From contig CAJYPK010000001.1 in NCBI GenBank assembly GCA_913776615.1, positions 62,001 through 126,000 on the forward strand: a DNA stretch of 64,000 nucleotides. Direction: 5' to 3'. A model generated the notes under the pieces. That model saw nothing but the letters and a program-made list of their open reading frames with translations. It had not been told where the DNA came from and did not search any database. The DNA comes from an uncultured Hymenobacter sp. Its GTDB lineage: Bacteria; Bacteroidota; Bacteroidia; Cytophagales; Hymenobacteraceae. How positions within the stretch are numbered: the stretch's first letter is position 1; each line of letters begins with the position of its first letter. Below, in pieces: positions 46,417-56,531 of this stretch. The position numbers were made by a program, and so were the translations under genes.

Positions 46417-46769
46417 AATGAAGAAGAGGTAGAACCACGCGCCCGGCGCTTTGCGGATTGTTTTTTATCGGCGTTCCAAGTTGTAAATCCATCCCAAATA
46501 CCGCCCGCTGGCTGCGCAGCGGCCCGTGGGCATGTGTTGTAAGCGTATGAGCAGACCGCGTTTCTGCCAATTAATTGCCTTAACACTCAGGCAAATGTGT
46601 GCAGTAACGGAAAATGTGCCGATAAATTAGCGGCCGATAACCGCCCTAGTGGCTATTTTCAAAATCATTTACTACGCACTTCGCTTCCGGCAACTATGCG
46701 CGTTGCTTTTGCGACTGTTGGTAGCTAGTGAGGTTGCTTCTTCCTCTTTCTTTTCCCACCCGATTGCCT
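46417..46769. other. Divergent promoter region, no clear elements
   Basis: 353 nt separate gntP-like (minus) from the first TIM-barrel gene (plus). It is AT-richer than its surroundings. I see no convincing -33/-7 pair and no repeat of the families listed here. Confidence 0.5.
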
Positions 46770-47657
46770 ATGACTTCCCGTCGTGCCTTTGTCAAGTCCG
46801 CCTCCCTGCTCTCGGCCGGGGCGCTCCTTAGCCCGAGCCTGCTGGCCGCACCCAAGCCGAAATACATCGGCTTGCAGCTCTACACGGTGCGCGAGGGCAT
46901 GCAGCAGGATCCCGCCGGCACCCTGGCCCGGGTGGCCAAAATCGGTTACAACTCGGTGGAGGGTGCTACCTACACGGGCAGCCAGAAGTTCTACGGCATG
47001 GAGCCGGCCGCGTTTACCAAGGTGCTCAAGCAAAACGGGCTCATCATGCCCAGCAGCCACTACATCCTGGGCGAGGCCATGAACAACGGCCAGCCCACCC
47101 AGGGCACCATCCTGCACGGCTGGGACAAGGCCGTGGACGACGCGGCCCAAGTTGGAGTGAAGTACATGGTGTGCGCCTACCTGTTTGACAGCGAGCGCGG
47201 CAACCTCGACCATTACAAGACCATCGCCGAGCACCTCAACAAGGCCGGTGAGCGCTGCAAGAAGGCCGGCATCCAGCTCTGCTACCACAACCACGACTTC
47301 GAGTTTCAGCCCCAGGATGGCAAGATGCCCTACGATGTGCTGCTCGGCCTCACCGATAAGAACCTGGTGAAGATGGAACTGGACCTGTACTGGGCCACCA
47401 AGGCGGGCCAGGACCCGGTGGCGCTGTTCCAAAAGCACCCCGGCCGCTTCCCGCTCTGGCACGTGAAGGACATGGACAAAACGGCCGCCCGCAACTTCAC
47501 CGAAGTAGGCAACGGCAGCATCGACTTCAAGCGCATTTTCGCCCAGGCTGGCACGGCGGGCATGCAGTACTTTTTCGTGGAGCAGGACCAAACGCCCGGC
47601 TCCCCCTTCGACAGCATTCAAAAAAGCATTACTTACATTAAAACGGCGAAGCTGTGA
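46770..47657 (+). CDS. Tat-exported sugar phosphate isomerase/epimerase-like TIM barrel (1)
   Basis: A 295-residue protein with a full Tat signal (TSRRAFVKSASLLSAGALLS) and a xylose-isomerase-like TIM barrel from about residue 27 (YIGLQLYTVREGMQQDPAGT). Metal-ligand-type residues are in CYHNHDFEF, MELDLYW and LWHVKDMD. Exported members of this family occur in 3-keto-glycoside pathways, where they isomerise or eliminate oxidised sugars; a phosphorylated substrate is unlikely in the periplasm. It opens a nine-gene same-strand cluster. The ATG at 46770 is set by the Tat motif. Confidence 0.85.
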   Translation: MTSRRAFVKSASLLSAGALLSPSLLAAPKPKYIGLQLYTVREGMQQDPAGTLARVAKIGYNSVEGATYTGSQKFYGMEPAAFTKVLKQNGLIMPSSHYILGEAMNNGQPTQGTILHGWDKAVDDAAQVGVKYMVCAYLFDSERGNLDHYKTIAEHLNKAGERCKKAGIQLCYHNHDFEFQPQDGKMPYDVLLGLTDKNLVKMELDLYWATKAGQDPVALFQKHPGRFPLWHVKDMDKTAARNFTEVGNGSIDFKRIFAQAGTAGMQYFFVEQDQTPGSPFDSIQKSITYIKTAKL

Positions 47658-47664
47658 GCGCGGC

Positions 47665-47850
47665 GAGACGGTGAACCGGTGAAATGGCGAACTAGTGAAT
47701 AGTGGACTAGTGAGTTGGTGAAGTTGCGAATTGGCCAAGCAGATAGCTGATTATCATAACTCACCATTTCGTAATTCACCATTTCACCACTCACTATCTC
47801 TCCGATTCACCATCTCACCACTCACTATTTCACCTTTCCCCACCCAACCT
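47665..47850. repeat. GGTGAAATGG/CTCACCATTTC repeat array, copy 2
   Basis: Degenerate copies of GGTGAAATGGCG and ACTAGTGA on the left and of CACCATTTCACCACTCACTA on the right form imperfect inverted and direct repeats between two genes of the cluster. Same family as 243-403. Confidence 0.65.
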
Positions 47851-47855
47851 TTTTT

Positions 47856-49532
47856 ATGGAAAAGTACACCTATGACGCCATCGTCATCGGCTCCGGCATC
47901 TCGGGCGGCATGGCCGCTAAAGAGCTGACGGAGAAAGGCCTGAAGACCATTATGCTGGAGCGCGGGCGTAACATCGAGCACATCAAGGGCTACGTGAACG
48001 CCAACAAAGCTCCGTGGGAATACGAGCACCGCGGCGGCAAAACCCAGCAGATGATCGCCGACTACCCGGTGCTGAGCCGCGACTACACGCTGAACGAAAC
48101 CAACCTCGACTACTGGACCAACGAAAAGGAAAGCCCCTACGTGGAGGTGAAGCCCTTCGACTGGTTTCGGGGCTACCACGTGGGCGGCCGCTCGCTGATG
48201 TGGGGCCGCCAGAGCTACCGCTGGAGCGACTACGACTTCGAGGCCAACGCCAAGGACGGCATTGCCGTGGACTGGCCCATTCGCTACAAAGACCTGGCCC
48301 CGTGGTACAGCCACGCCGAGAAGTTTGCCGGCATCAGCGGCAACCGCGACGGCCTGCCGCAGCTGCCCGACGGCGAGTTTATGCCCCCGATGGAGATGAA
48401 CATCGTGGAAAAGGACGTGGCCGCCCGCATCAAAAAGCACTACAAGGACCGCCACATGGTCATCGGCCGCACGGCCAACATCACCCAGCCCCACAACAAC
48501 CGCGTGAACTGCCAGTACCGCAACAAGTGCTGGCTGGGCTGCCCGTTTGGGGCGTATTTCAGCACGCAGTCGGCCACGCTGCCGGCGGCCATGGCGACCG
48601 GTAACCTCACGCTGCGGCCCTTTTCCATCGTCACGCGCATCCTCTACGACAAGGACACCAAGCGCGCCAAGGGCGTGGAAATCCTGGACGCTGAAACGAA
48701 CAAGACCTACGAGTACTACGCCAAGATCATCTTCCTCAACGCCTCGGCCCTCAACTCGGCCTGGGTGCTGATGAACTCGGCCACCGACGTGTGGCCCGAC
48801 GGCCTGGGCAGCAGCAGCGGCGAGCTGGGCCACAACGTGATGGACCACCACTTCCGGGCCGGCGCGCACGGCGACATGCCGGGCTACGAGGACAAGTACG
48901 TGTACGGCCGCCGGGCCAACGGCATCTACGTGCCGCGCTTCCGCAACCTGTTTGGCGACAAGCGCGACTACATCCGGGGCTTTGGCTACCAGGGCAGCGC
49001 CGGCCGCGAGGGCTGGGGCCGTGAGATTCCGGAGATGAGCCTCGGCGGTGACTATAAGGACGCGATGAGCGAGCCGGGCGGCTGGACGATGGGCCTGCTG
49101 GGCTTCGGCGAAACCCTCCCCTACCACGACAACCGCATTTTCTTGGACAAAACCAAGAAGGACAAGTGGGGCCTGCCCGTGCTGGCGATGGACGCTACCA
49201 TCCGCGACAACGAGCAGAAGATGCGGGTCGATATGATGAACGACGCCAAGGAGATGCTCGAAAAGGCGGGCCTGCAAAACGTGAAGACCTACAACAACGG
49301 CTACAACATGGGTGGCGGCATCCACGAGATGGGGACCGCCCGCATGGGCCGCGACCCCAAGACGTCGGTGCTCAACCAGTACAACCAAGTGTGGGACGCC
49401 CCCAACGTGTACGTGACCGACGGCGCGGCCATGACCTCGGCCGCCTGCCAGAACCCCTCGCTCACCTACCTCGCCCTCACCGCCCGCGCCGTGGACCACG
49501 CCGTGAGCGAATTGAAAAAGCAAAACGTCTAA
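47856..49532 (+). CDS. GMC-family FAD oxidoreductase (sugar dehydrogenase large subunit)
   Basis: A 558-residue flavoprotein. FAD-binding GxGxxG is at residues 11-17 (VIGSGISGG) with the ribose-binding acidic residue in MLERGRN; the GMC signature region is GGRSLMWGRQSYR; C-terminal TDGAAMTSAACQNPSLTYLALTARA ends the FAD fold. The Cys-rich segment (NCQYRNKCWLGCPFGAYFS) is typical of the membrane gluconate/glucoside dehydrogenase branch. With the next gene (small subunit) and a cytochrome c it should form a dehydrogenase that oxidises a sugar, possibly at C3. It lacks its own signal and would travel with the Tat-tagged subunit. Confidence 0.9.
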   Translation: MEKYTYDAIVIGSGISGGMAAKELTEKGLKTIMLERGRNIEHIKGYVNANKAPWEYEHRGGKTQQMIADYPVLSRDYTLNETNLDYWTNEKESPYVEVKPFDWFRGYHVGGRSLMWGRQSYRWSDYDFEANAKDGIAVDWPIRYKDLAPWYSHAEKFAGISGNRDGLPQLPDGEFMPPMEMNIVEKDVAARIKKHYKDRHMVIGRTANITQPHNNRVNCQYRNKCWLGCPFGAYFSTQSATLPAAMATGNLTLRPFSIVTRILYDKDTKRAKGVEILDAETNKTYEYYAKIIFLNASALNSAWVLMNSATDVWPDGLGSSSGELGHNVMDHHFRAGAHGDMPGYEDKYVYGRRANGIYVPRFRNLFGDKRDYIRGFGYQGSAGREGWGREIPEMSLGGDYKDAMSEPGGWTMGLLGFGETLPYHDNRIFLDKTKKDKWGLPVLAMDATIRDNEQKMRVDMMNDAKEMLEKAGLQNVKTYNNGYNMGGGIHEMGTARMGRDPKTSVLNQYNQVWDAPNVYVTDGAAMTSAACQNPSLTYLALTARAVDHAVSELKKQNV

Positions 49533-49550
49533 CCCCCCACTTGTAAAGCC

Positions 49551-50141
49551 ATGATGAATAGAAGAGATGCCCTCGCCCGGGTAGCCCTGCTGATGGGGGG
49601 CGCCGTAATCGGGGCCGATTATTTCCTGACCGGGTGCAGCCCGGCGAGCTCCGACAAAAAAGACAGCGCCGCCGGCTTCAAGCAGCTTGATACCAAGCAG
49701 CAAGCCTACCTCGACGAGGTCGGCGAAACCATCCTGCCCACCACCAAAACGCCGGGCGCCAAGGCCGCCCGCGTGGGCAGCTTCATGAACGTGATGGTGC
49801 GCGACTGCTACAAGCCCGCCGACCAGGAAATCTTTACCAAGGGCCTGGAGCAGCTGGAAGCCGCCAGCCAGAAAATGAACGGCAAGGGCTTCCTGGAAAG
49901 CACGCCCGCCCAGCGCACGGCCCTGCTCACGGCCCTCGACGCCGAGCAGAAAAACTACGCCAAGACCAAGACGCCCGAGCAGCCCAATCACTATTTCCGC
50001 ATGATCAAGGAGCTGACGCTGCTGGGGTATTTTACCTCGGAAGTGGGGGCTACCCAGGCACTGCGCTATCTGCCGGTGCCCGGCAAGTACGTGGGCGACT
50101 ACCCGTATAAGAAGGGCGACCGCGCCTGGGCTACTACTTGA
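49551..50141 (+). CDS. Gluconate 2-dehydrogenase subunit 3-family protein (Tat-tagged small subunit)
   Basis: A 196-residue protein (195 if the second ATG is used) with a twin-arginine start (MMNRRDALARVALLMGGAVIG) ending in FLTGC, which can also be a lipobox. The domain begins at about residue 45 (LDTKQQAYLDEVGETILPTT) as in the gluconate 2-dehydrogenase subunit 3 family. It lies 18 nt after the GMC gene and presumably carries the folded flavoprotein through the Tat system. Confidence 0.88.
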   Translation: MMNRRDALARVALLMGGAVIGADYFLTGCSPASSDKKDSAAGFKQLDTKQQAYLDEVGETILPTTKTPGAKAARVGSFMNVMVRDCYKPADQEIFTKGLEQLEAASQKMNGKGFLESTPAQRTALLTALDAEQKNYAKTKTPEQPNHYFRMIKELTLLGYFTSEVGATQALRYLPVPGKYVGDYPYKKGDRAWATT

Positions 50142-50161
50142 TTTTTTTGAGGCTTAGCAAA

Positions 50162-50304
50162 CGTAGCGCCTCACCCCTAGCCCCTCTCCGAAAAGGAGAG
50201 GGGGACTAGCTTTAGCCTTAGTTATAGAATAGAAAGCTAAATGCTAAAAACTAGGGCCAGTCCCCCTCTCCTTTTCGGAGAGGGGCTAGGGGTGAGGCGC
50301 TACG
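50162..50304. repeat. CTCACCCC-type inverted repeat with perfect 46-bp arms (copy 3)
   Basis: 50162-50207 and 50259-50304 are exact complements, with a 51-nt AT-richer centre. Each arm itself folds through CCCCTCTCCG / GGAGAGGGG. It interrupts the oxidative sugar cluster between two genes. Confidence 0.9.
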
Positions 50305-50338
50305 CTGACTAAGCTCTATCTACCTACAACCACAACGC

Positions 50339-51490
<1,152 letters not shown>

Positions 51491-51496
51491 CCGCGC

Positions 51497-52549
51497 ATGA
51501 AAACAATCAAAGGACCCGCCATTTTCCTGGCCCAGTTTATCGGCGACCAGGCCCCGTTCAACTCGCTGCCCAGCATCTGCGAGTGGGCGGCCGGCCTGGG
51601 CTTCAAGGGCGTGCAGCTGCCCACCCTCGACAGCCGCTTTATCGACCTCAAGCTGGCCGCCGAAAGCCAGACCTACGCCGACGAGCTGCGCGGTACCGTG
51701 CAGGCCGCCGGCCTCGAAATCACCGAGCTTTCGACCCATTTGCAGGGCCAGCTCGTGGCCGTCAACCCGGTGTACGATAAGCTGTTTGACGGCTTCGCGC
51801 CCGAGGCGCTGCGCGGCAACCCGCACGCCCGCCAGCAGTGGGCGGTGCAGCAGCTCACCTACGCGGCCAAGGCCTCGCGGCGGCTGGGGCTGTCGGCGCA
51901 CGTCACCTTCAGCGGGGCGCTGCTGTGGCCCTACCTCTACCCCTGGCCCCAGCGCCCGGGCGGCCTGGTCGAGGAAGGCTTCGCGGAGCTGGGCAAGCGC
52001 TGGCGGCCCATCCTGGATGAGTTTGACAACGAAGGCATTGACCTCTGCTACGAGCTGCACGCCGGTGAAGATTTGCACGACGGCATCAGCTACGAGCGGT
52101 TCCTAACCGAGGTCAACGACCACCCGCGCGCCTGCCTGCTCTACGACCCCTCGCACTACGTGCTGCAATGCCTTGACTATTTAGAGCACATCGACATCTA
52201 CCACGAGCGCATCCGCATGTTTCACGTCAAAGACGCCGAGTTTAACCCCACCGGGCGGCAGGGCGTGTACGGCGGCTACCAAAGCTGGCTGGAGCGCGCC
52301 GGGCGCTTCCGCTCGCTGGGCGATGGGCAGGTCGATTTCAAGGCCGTGTTCAGCAAAATGGCGCAGTACGACTTCCCCGGCTGGGCCGTGCTGGAGTGGG
52401 AATGCGCCATCAAAAACTCGGCCGACGGCGCCCGGGAGGGGGCACAGTTCATCAAGGACCACATCATCCGCGTGACGGACCACGCCTTCGACGACTTCGT
52501 CGCCTCGGGCAACGACCAGGCGCTCAACAAAACGCTGCTTGGCCTCTAA
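51497..52549 (+). CDS. Sugar phosphate isomerase/epimerase-like TIM barrel (2), cytoplasmic
   Basis: A 350-residue xylose-isomerase-like TIM barrel without a signal peptide. Probable metal ligands lie in DLCYELHAGEDLHDG, CLLYDPSHYVLQ, MFHVKDAEF and AVLEWECA (Glu, Asp, His, Glu order of the family). It follows the Gfo/Idh gene by 6 nt, a pairing often seen in pathways for inositol-like or keto-sugar substrates. The exact reaction is open. Confidence 0.87.
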   Translation: MKTIKGPAIFLAQFIGDQAPFNSLPSICEWAAGLGFKGVQLPTLDSRFIDLKLAAESQTYADELRGTVQAAGLEITELSTHLQGQLVAVNPVYDKLFDGFAPEALRGNPHARQQWAVQQLTYAAKASRRLGLSAHVTFSGALLWPYLYPWPQRPGGLVEEGFAELGKRWRPILDEFDNEGIDLCYELHAGEDLHDGISYERFLTEVNDHPRACLLYDPSHYVLQCLDYLEHIDIYHERIRMFHVKDAEFNPTGRQGVYGGYQSWLERAGRFRSLGDGQVDFKAVFSKMAQYDFPGWAVLEWECAIKNSADGAREGAQFIKDHIIRVTDHAFDDFVASGNDQALNKTLLGL

Positions 52550-52570
52550 TCTACTTATCGCCTACCCTTT

Positions 52571-53056
52571 ATGAAAAAGACTCTCCTTTTCCTGAGTGCC
52601 TGCGCCCTGCTGGCAGCCTGCGATTCGGGCTACAAGCCCGACGGCCCCGACCAGGTGAACGCCGCCAAACCCGCCAGCACCGAGCAGTCGGACGAACTCA
52701 ACCACGACAGCGCGTCCAGCGCCAACGCCACGGCCGTGGCCCACCAGCCGCAGATCGATACCAGCGCCACCAAAATCGGCACCACGCCCACCGGCTCGCC
52801 GGCCGACAAGGGCGGCAAGCTCATCGCCGCCGCCGACTGCTCGAGCTGCCACCGCGAGCGCGACAAGCTCCTCGGCCCCGCCTACACCGCCGTGGCCCAG
52901 AAATACCCCGCCACCCCCGCCAACGTGAACATGCTGGCCGCCAAAGTCATCAGCGGCGGCAGCGGCCACTGGGGCGACGTGGCCATGACGCCCCACCCCG
53001 GCCTTTCCAAGAGCGACGCCCAGGAAATGGTGCGTTATATTCTGAGCTTGAAGTAG
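52571..53056 (+). CDS. Cytochrome c lipoprotein
   Basis: A 161-residue protein with a lipoprotein signal (LSACALLAAC), a polar linker of about 60 residues, and a class I cytochrome c domain with C90-x-x-C93-H94 (DCSSCHRER) and a probable axial Met, M139 (WGDVAMTPHP). It is placed 21 nt after the isomerase gene. It likely accepts electrons from the GMC dehydrogenase and passes them to the respiratory chain. Confidence 0.88.
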   Translation: MKKTLLFLSACALLAACDSGYKPDGPDQVNAAKPASTEQSDELNHDSASSANATAVAHQPQIDTSATKIGTTPTGSPADKGGKLIAAADCSSCHRERDKLLGPAYTAVAQKYPATPANVNMLAAKVISGGSGHWGDVAMTPHPGLSKSDAQEMVRYILSLK

Positions 53057-53080
53057 AATACTTCTGCACTGAATCCCCTT

Positions 53081-53174
53081 ACGGCCGTCATGCTGAGCTT
53101 GCCGAAGCAACTTGGCAGGGCACATCCGAACGAACCCTGCCAAGATGCCTCGGCAGGCTCAGCATGACGGCCGT
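53081..53174. repeat. GTCATGCTGAGC-type inverted repeat, copy 4
   Basis: Arms of about 40 nt (53081-53120 and 53135-53174) pair with a few mismatches, outermost ACGGCCGTCATGCTGAGC. It lies within the oxidative sugar cluster, between cytochrome c and the MFS gene. Confidence 0.8.
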
Positions 53175-53260
53175 GGGGGATTTGAATGGGATTACTTTTT
53201 TACCCATTCACCTCCTTCCCCTATCACCCGCCTTTCTTTTCCATCCCACCCCGCTTGCCC

Positions 53261-54517
53261 ATGACTACCACCACCCGGATAAAGCTGTCCCTCATGATGT
53301 TCCTGGAGTTTTTCATCTGGGGCGCGTGGTTTGTGACGCTGGGAACCTACCTGCTCCACAATCTCAAGGCCACCGGCACGCAGGTGGGCGTGGCGTTTCT
53401 AACGCAATCCATCGGGGCCATCGTGGCGCCGTTCATCATCGGGCTCATTGCCGACCGCTTTTTCTCGGCGCAGAAGATTTTGGGCGTGCTGCACCTGCTG
53501 GGCGCGGCGCTGCTGTGGCGGGCCTCCTCGGCCCCCGACTTCGGGAGCTTCTACCCCAACATCCTCACCTACATGGTGCTGTACATGCCCACGCTGGCGC
53601 TGGTCAACTCCATCGCCTTCCGGCAAATGCAGGACCCGCAGAAGGAGTTTGCGCCCATCCGGGTGCTGGGTACGCTGGGCTGGATCGTGGCGGGCCTTAC
53701 CATCGGCTGGCTCAACTGGGAGCAGACCAATAGCTTGCAGGCTACCTTTTTGATGGCAGCCGGGGCCTCGGCCATCCTGGGCTTGTTCAGCTTCACGCTG
53801 CCGGCCACGCCGCCGGTGAAGAGCGGGCAGTCGAGCTCGCTGGGCGACCTGCTGGGCCTCGATGCCATCGGCCTGCTGAAGAATCGCTCGTACCTCATTT
53901 TCTTTTTGGCTTCCATCGCCATCTGCATCCCGCTGGCTTTCTACTACGGCTTCACCAACCCCTTCCTCAACGAAGTGGGCATGAAGGCCGCCGCCGGCGT
54001 GCAGAGCCTGGGGCAGGTGTCGGAATTGCTGTTCATGCTCGCCATTCCGCTGTTTTTCAGCAAGCTGGGCGTGAAGAAAATGCTGGCCATCGGCATGGCG
54101 GCCTGGGTGCTGCGCTACGTATTCTTTGCCTACGGCGACGGGCTGGGCAACTACTGGATGCTAATTGCCGGCATCGTGCTGCACGGCGTGTGCTACGACT
54201 TCTTCTTCGTAACGGGCCAGATTTACACCGACAACCTGGCCGGCGAGCGCTTTAAAAGCTCGGCCCAGGGCTTTATCACGCTGGCTACCTACGGGGTGGG
54301 CATGCTCATCGGCACGCTGCTCTCGGGCGATATATTCGATAAGTACACGCTAACCGGCGGCGGCCACGACTGGCGCATGATCTGGCTGATTCCGGCCGGC
54401 ATTGCGGCCGTAGTGCTGGCGCTGTTCCTGCTGCTGTTCCGCGAGCGGGCCAGCGCGCCGGCCGGCCAGGATGCCACCGTACCCTACGGCGAGGCTTCGG
54501 CCGTAGCGCCCGGCTAG
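53261..54517 (+). CDS. MFS transporter, nucleoside:H+ symporter-like (NHS family)
   Basis: A 418-residue protein with 12 predicted helices. The start MTTTTRIKLSLMMFLEFFIWGAWFVTLGTYL and the motif GLIADRFFSAQKILGVLHLLG match the NupG/XapB-like NHS family as found in many Bacteroidota sugar clusters, where these porters carry oxidised sugars or glycosides rather than nucleosides. The ATG at 53261 is followed directly by helix 1; the longer frame to 53186 starts within the repeat. It is 17 nt before the next gene. Confidence 0.85.
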   Translation: MTTTTRIKLSLMMFLEFFIWGAWFVTLGTYLLHNLKATGTQVGVAFLTQSIGAIVAPFIIGLIADRFFSAQKILGVLHLLGAALLWRASSAPDFGSFYPNILTYMVLYMPTLALVNSIAFRQMQDPQKEFAPIRVLGTLGWIVAGLTIGWLNWEQTNSLQATFLMAAGASAILGLFSFTLPATPPVKSGQSSSLGDLLGLDAIGLLKNRSYLIFFLASIAICIPLAFYYGFTNPFLNEVGMKAAAGVQSLGQVSELLFMLAIPLFFSKLGVKKMLAIGMAAWVLRYVFFAYGDGLGNYWMLIAGIVLHGVCYDFFFVTGQIYTDNLAGERFKSSAQGFITLATYGVGMLIGTLLSGDIFDKYTLTGGGHDWRMIWLIPAGIAAVVLALFLLLFRERASAPAGQDATVPYGEASAVAPG

Positions 54518-54534
54518 CCTTAACTTGCCCGCCT

Positions 54535-55422
54535 ATGTCTACCTGGAACCGCCGTACCGCCCTTAAAACCCTGCTCACCAGCACCGCCACCGTGGGTGCC
54601 CTGGGTGTAGCCAGCGCCTGCTCGATGGAAGAAAAACAAGCCGACTCCTCCGCGCCCTTGCTCAACAACATCAAGCAGTCGGTGTGCCGCTGGTGCTTCC
54701 AGGACATGTCGCTCGACGACTTGTGCGTAGCCGCCAAAGGCATGGGCATCAAGGCCATCGACCTGGTCGGCCCCAACGACTGGGCCACCCTCAAAAAGCA
54801 CGGCCTCGACTCGCCCATGTGCAACGGGGCCGAAATCAACCTCACCGACGGCTTCAACAACCCGCGCTTTCACGCCCAACTGCAAAAGCAGTACAGCGAG
54901 ATGATTCCGAAGGTGGCGGCCGCCGGCTACACCAACCTCATCTGCTTCAGCGGCAGCCGCCGGGGCATGAGCGACGAGGTGGGCCTGGCCAACTGCGTGC
55001 GCGGCTTGCAGCCCCTCATGGCCCTGGCCGAGAAGCACAAGGTGGTGCTCGTGATGGAGCTGCTCAACAGCAAAATCGACCACCACGACTACCAGGCCGA
55101 CCGCACCAGCTGGGGCGTGGCGCTGGCCAAAAAGCTGGGCTCCGAGCACTTCAAGCTGCTCTACGACATCTACCACATGCAGATTGACGAGGGCGACGTG
55201 ATCCGCAACATCACCGACCACCACGCCTACATCGCGCACTACCACACGGCGGGCGTGCCCGGCCGCCACGAAATCGACGACTCGCAGGAGCTGAACTACC
55301 CGGCCATTATGCGGGCCATCAAGGCCACCGGCTTCCAGGGCTACGTGGCCCAGGAGTTTATTCCGACCAAGACCGACAAGCTGGCCTCGCTGCGGCAGGC
55401 GGTGCGCATCTGCGACGTGTAG
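54535..55422 (+). CDS. Tat-exported TIM-barrel isomerase (3), hydroxypyruvate isomerase-like
   Basis: A 295-residue protein with a Tat-type N-terminus (NRRTALKTLLTSTATVGALG) ending in a lipobox-like ASAC, followed by a xylose-isomerase-like TIM barrel. Family ligands are visible in VVLVMELLNSKID, LLYDIYHMQIDEGD, YHTAGVPGRHE and VAQEFIPT. In 3-keto-glycoside pathways such secreted barrels act on the oxidised sugar next to the DUF1080 hydrolase, which is the next gene here. Confidence 0.86.
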   Translation: MSTWNRRTALKTLLTSTATVGALGVASACSMEEKQADSSAPLLNNIKQSVCRWCFQDMSLDDLCVAAKGMGIKAIDLVGPNDWATLKKHGLDSPMCNGAEINLTDGFNNPRFHAQLQKQYSEMIPKVAAAGYTNLICFSGSRRGMSDEVGLANCVRGLQPLMALAEKHKVVLVMELLNSKIDHHDYQADRTSWGVALAKKLGSEHFKLLYDIYHMQIDEGDVIRNITDHHAYIAHYHTAGVPGRHEIDDSQELNYPAIMRAIKATGFQGYVAQEFIPTKTDKLASLRQAVRICDV

Positions 55423-55473
55423 CGCGCCCGGCCGGTGGTTGTCACCTTTTCCACCTATCCCACCCTTTCGCTT

Positions 55474-56250
55474 ATGAAACTTCCCCTGCTATCCGGCGCG
55501 CTCGTGCTCGGCACTTTCACGCTGGCCCAGGCCCAGCAAGGCGGCAAGCCCGAAGACACCGAGGTCTACGAGCCGGTGCCCAAAGCGGTCGCCGCCAGCC
55601 CCAACCTGGCCCCGCCGCCCGCCGATGCCATCGTGCTCTTTAACGGCAAAGACCTCAGCCAGTGGGTAATGACCGACGACCGCAATACGCCCGCCAAGTG
55701 GAAAGTGGCCGGCGGCGTCTTTACCGTCGATAAGAGCACCGGTAACATCGAAACCAAGCGGGCCTTCACCAATTACCAATTGCACCTCGAATGGCGCGTG
55801 CCCGCCAACATCACCGGCACCGGGCAGGCGCGGGGCAACAGCGGCCTGTTTTTGGCCTCGACCGGCAAGGGCGACCTGGGCTACGAGCTGCAAATCCTGG
55901 ACTCGTACAACAACAAAACCTACGTCAACGGCATGGCGGGCAGCATCTACAAGCAGCGCATCCCGCTGGCCAACCCCACCCGCAAGCCCGGCGAGTGGCA
56001 GTCGTACGACGTGATGTGGCTGGCCCCGACCTTCAAGGCCGACGGCTCGCTGCAAACGCCCGCCCGCGTTACGGTGCTTTTCAACGGTATCGTGGTGCAG
56101 AACAACGTGGAGCTGGCTGGCCCCACGCAGTACATCGGCCAGCCCAGCTACAACGGCCAGAAGGGCGGGGCCGCGCCCATCAAGCTGCAATCGCACGGCG
56201 ATAAGAGCGAGCCCGATAGCTTTCGGAATGTTTGGATTCGGGAGCTGTAA
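55474..56250 (+). CDS. DUF1080 / 3-keto-disaccharide hydrolase domain protein
   Basis: A 258-residue periplasmic protein with a signal peptide (ending LAQAQ, about residue 20) and a concanavalin-like DUF1080 domain: AIVLFNGKDLSQWVM at the start, LHLEWRVP, RGNSGLFLAS, YELQILDSYNNKTY, then IKLQSHG and FRNVWIREL at the end. This family includes enzymes that cleave 3-keto-glycosides. It is the last gene of the cluster and is followed by a strong terminator. The ATG at 55474 is set by the signal peptide. Confidence 0.9.
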   Translation: MKLPLLSGALVLGTFTLAQAQQGGKPEDTEVYEPVPKAVAASPNLAPPPADAIVLFNGKDLSQWVMTDDRNTPAKWKVAGGVFTVDKSTGNIETKRAFTNYQLHLEWRVPANITGTGQARGNSGLFLASTGKGDLGYELQILDSYNNKTYVNGMAGSIYKQRIPLANPTRKPGEWQSYDVMWLAPTFKADGSLQTPARVTVLFNGIVVQNNVELAGPTQYIGQPSYNGQKGGAAPIKLQSHGDKSEPDSFRNVWIREL

Positions 56251-56269
56251 AGCGCTTTTACCGAGCAGA

Positions 56270-56297
56270 AAGGCCAGCCTCACGGCTGGCCCTTTTT
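56270..56297 (+). terminator. Rho-independent terminator of the oxidative sugar cluster
   Basis: AAAGGCCAGCC / GGCTGGCC with loop TCAC is followed by CTTTTT. It lies 20 nt after the DUF1080 stop codon. Confidence 0.85.
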
Positions 56298-56323
56298 GTT
56301 TGCTAGAGCGGTGGCCGCCCTAG

Positions 56324-56460
56324 CGTGGCGCCTCACCCCCCAACCCCCTCTCCGAAAAGGAGAGGGGGAGCCGAACGACTACCTGACGATTGCTTGCGTG
56401 GGCTAACGGCAGGCTCCCCCTCTCCTTTTCGGAGAGGGGGTTGGGGGGTGAGGCGCCACG
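56324..56460. repeat. CTCACCCC-type inverted repeat with perfect 49-bp arms (copy 4)
   Basis: 56324-56372 and 56412-56460 are exact complements around a 39-nt centre. It closely resembles the 50162-50304 unit but differs in outer and inner sequence, so the two have diverged while both keep perfect arm pairing. Confidence 0.9.
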
Positions 56461-56495
56461 CCTGAGCAGCTCGCTCCAATCTGACATACCTCAAC

Positions 56496-56520
56496 TGGCG
56501 CGGGGCAATACCCCGCGCCA
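56496..56520. repeat. TGGCGCGGGG palindrome, copy 2
   Basis: Perfect 10-bp arms TGGCGCGGGG / CCCCGCGCCA with loop CAATA, 12 nt after the end of the GH65 gene. Matches the element at 10014-10040. Confidence 0.6.
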
Positions 56521-56531
56521 TCCATACCCTT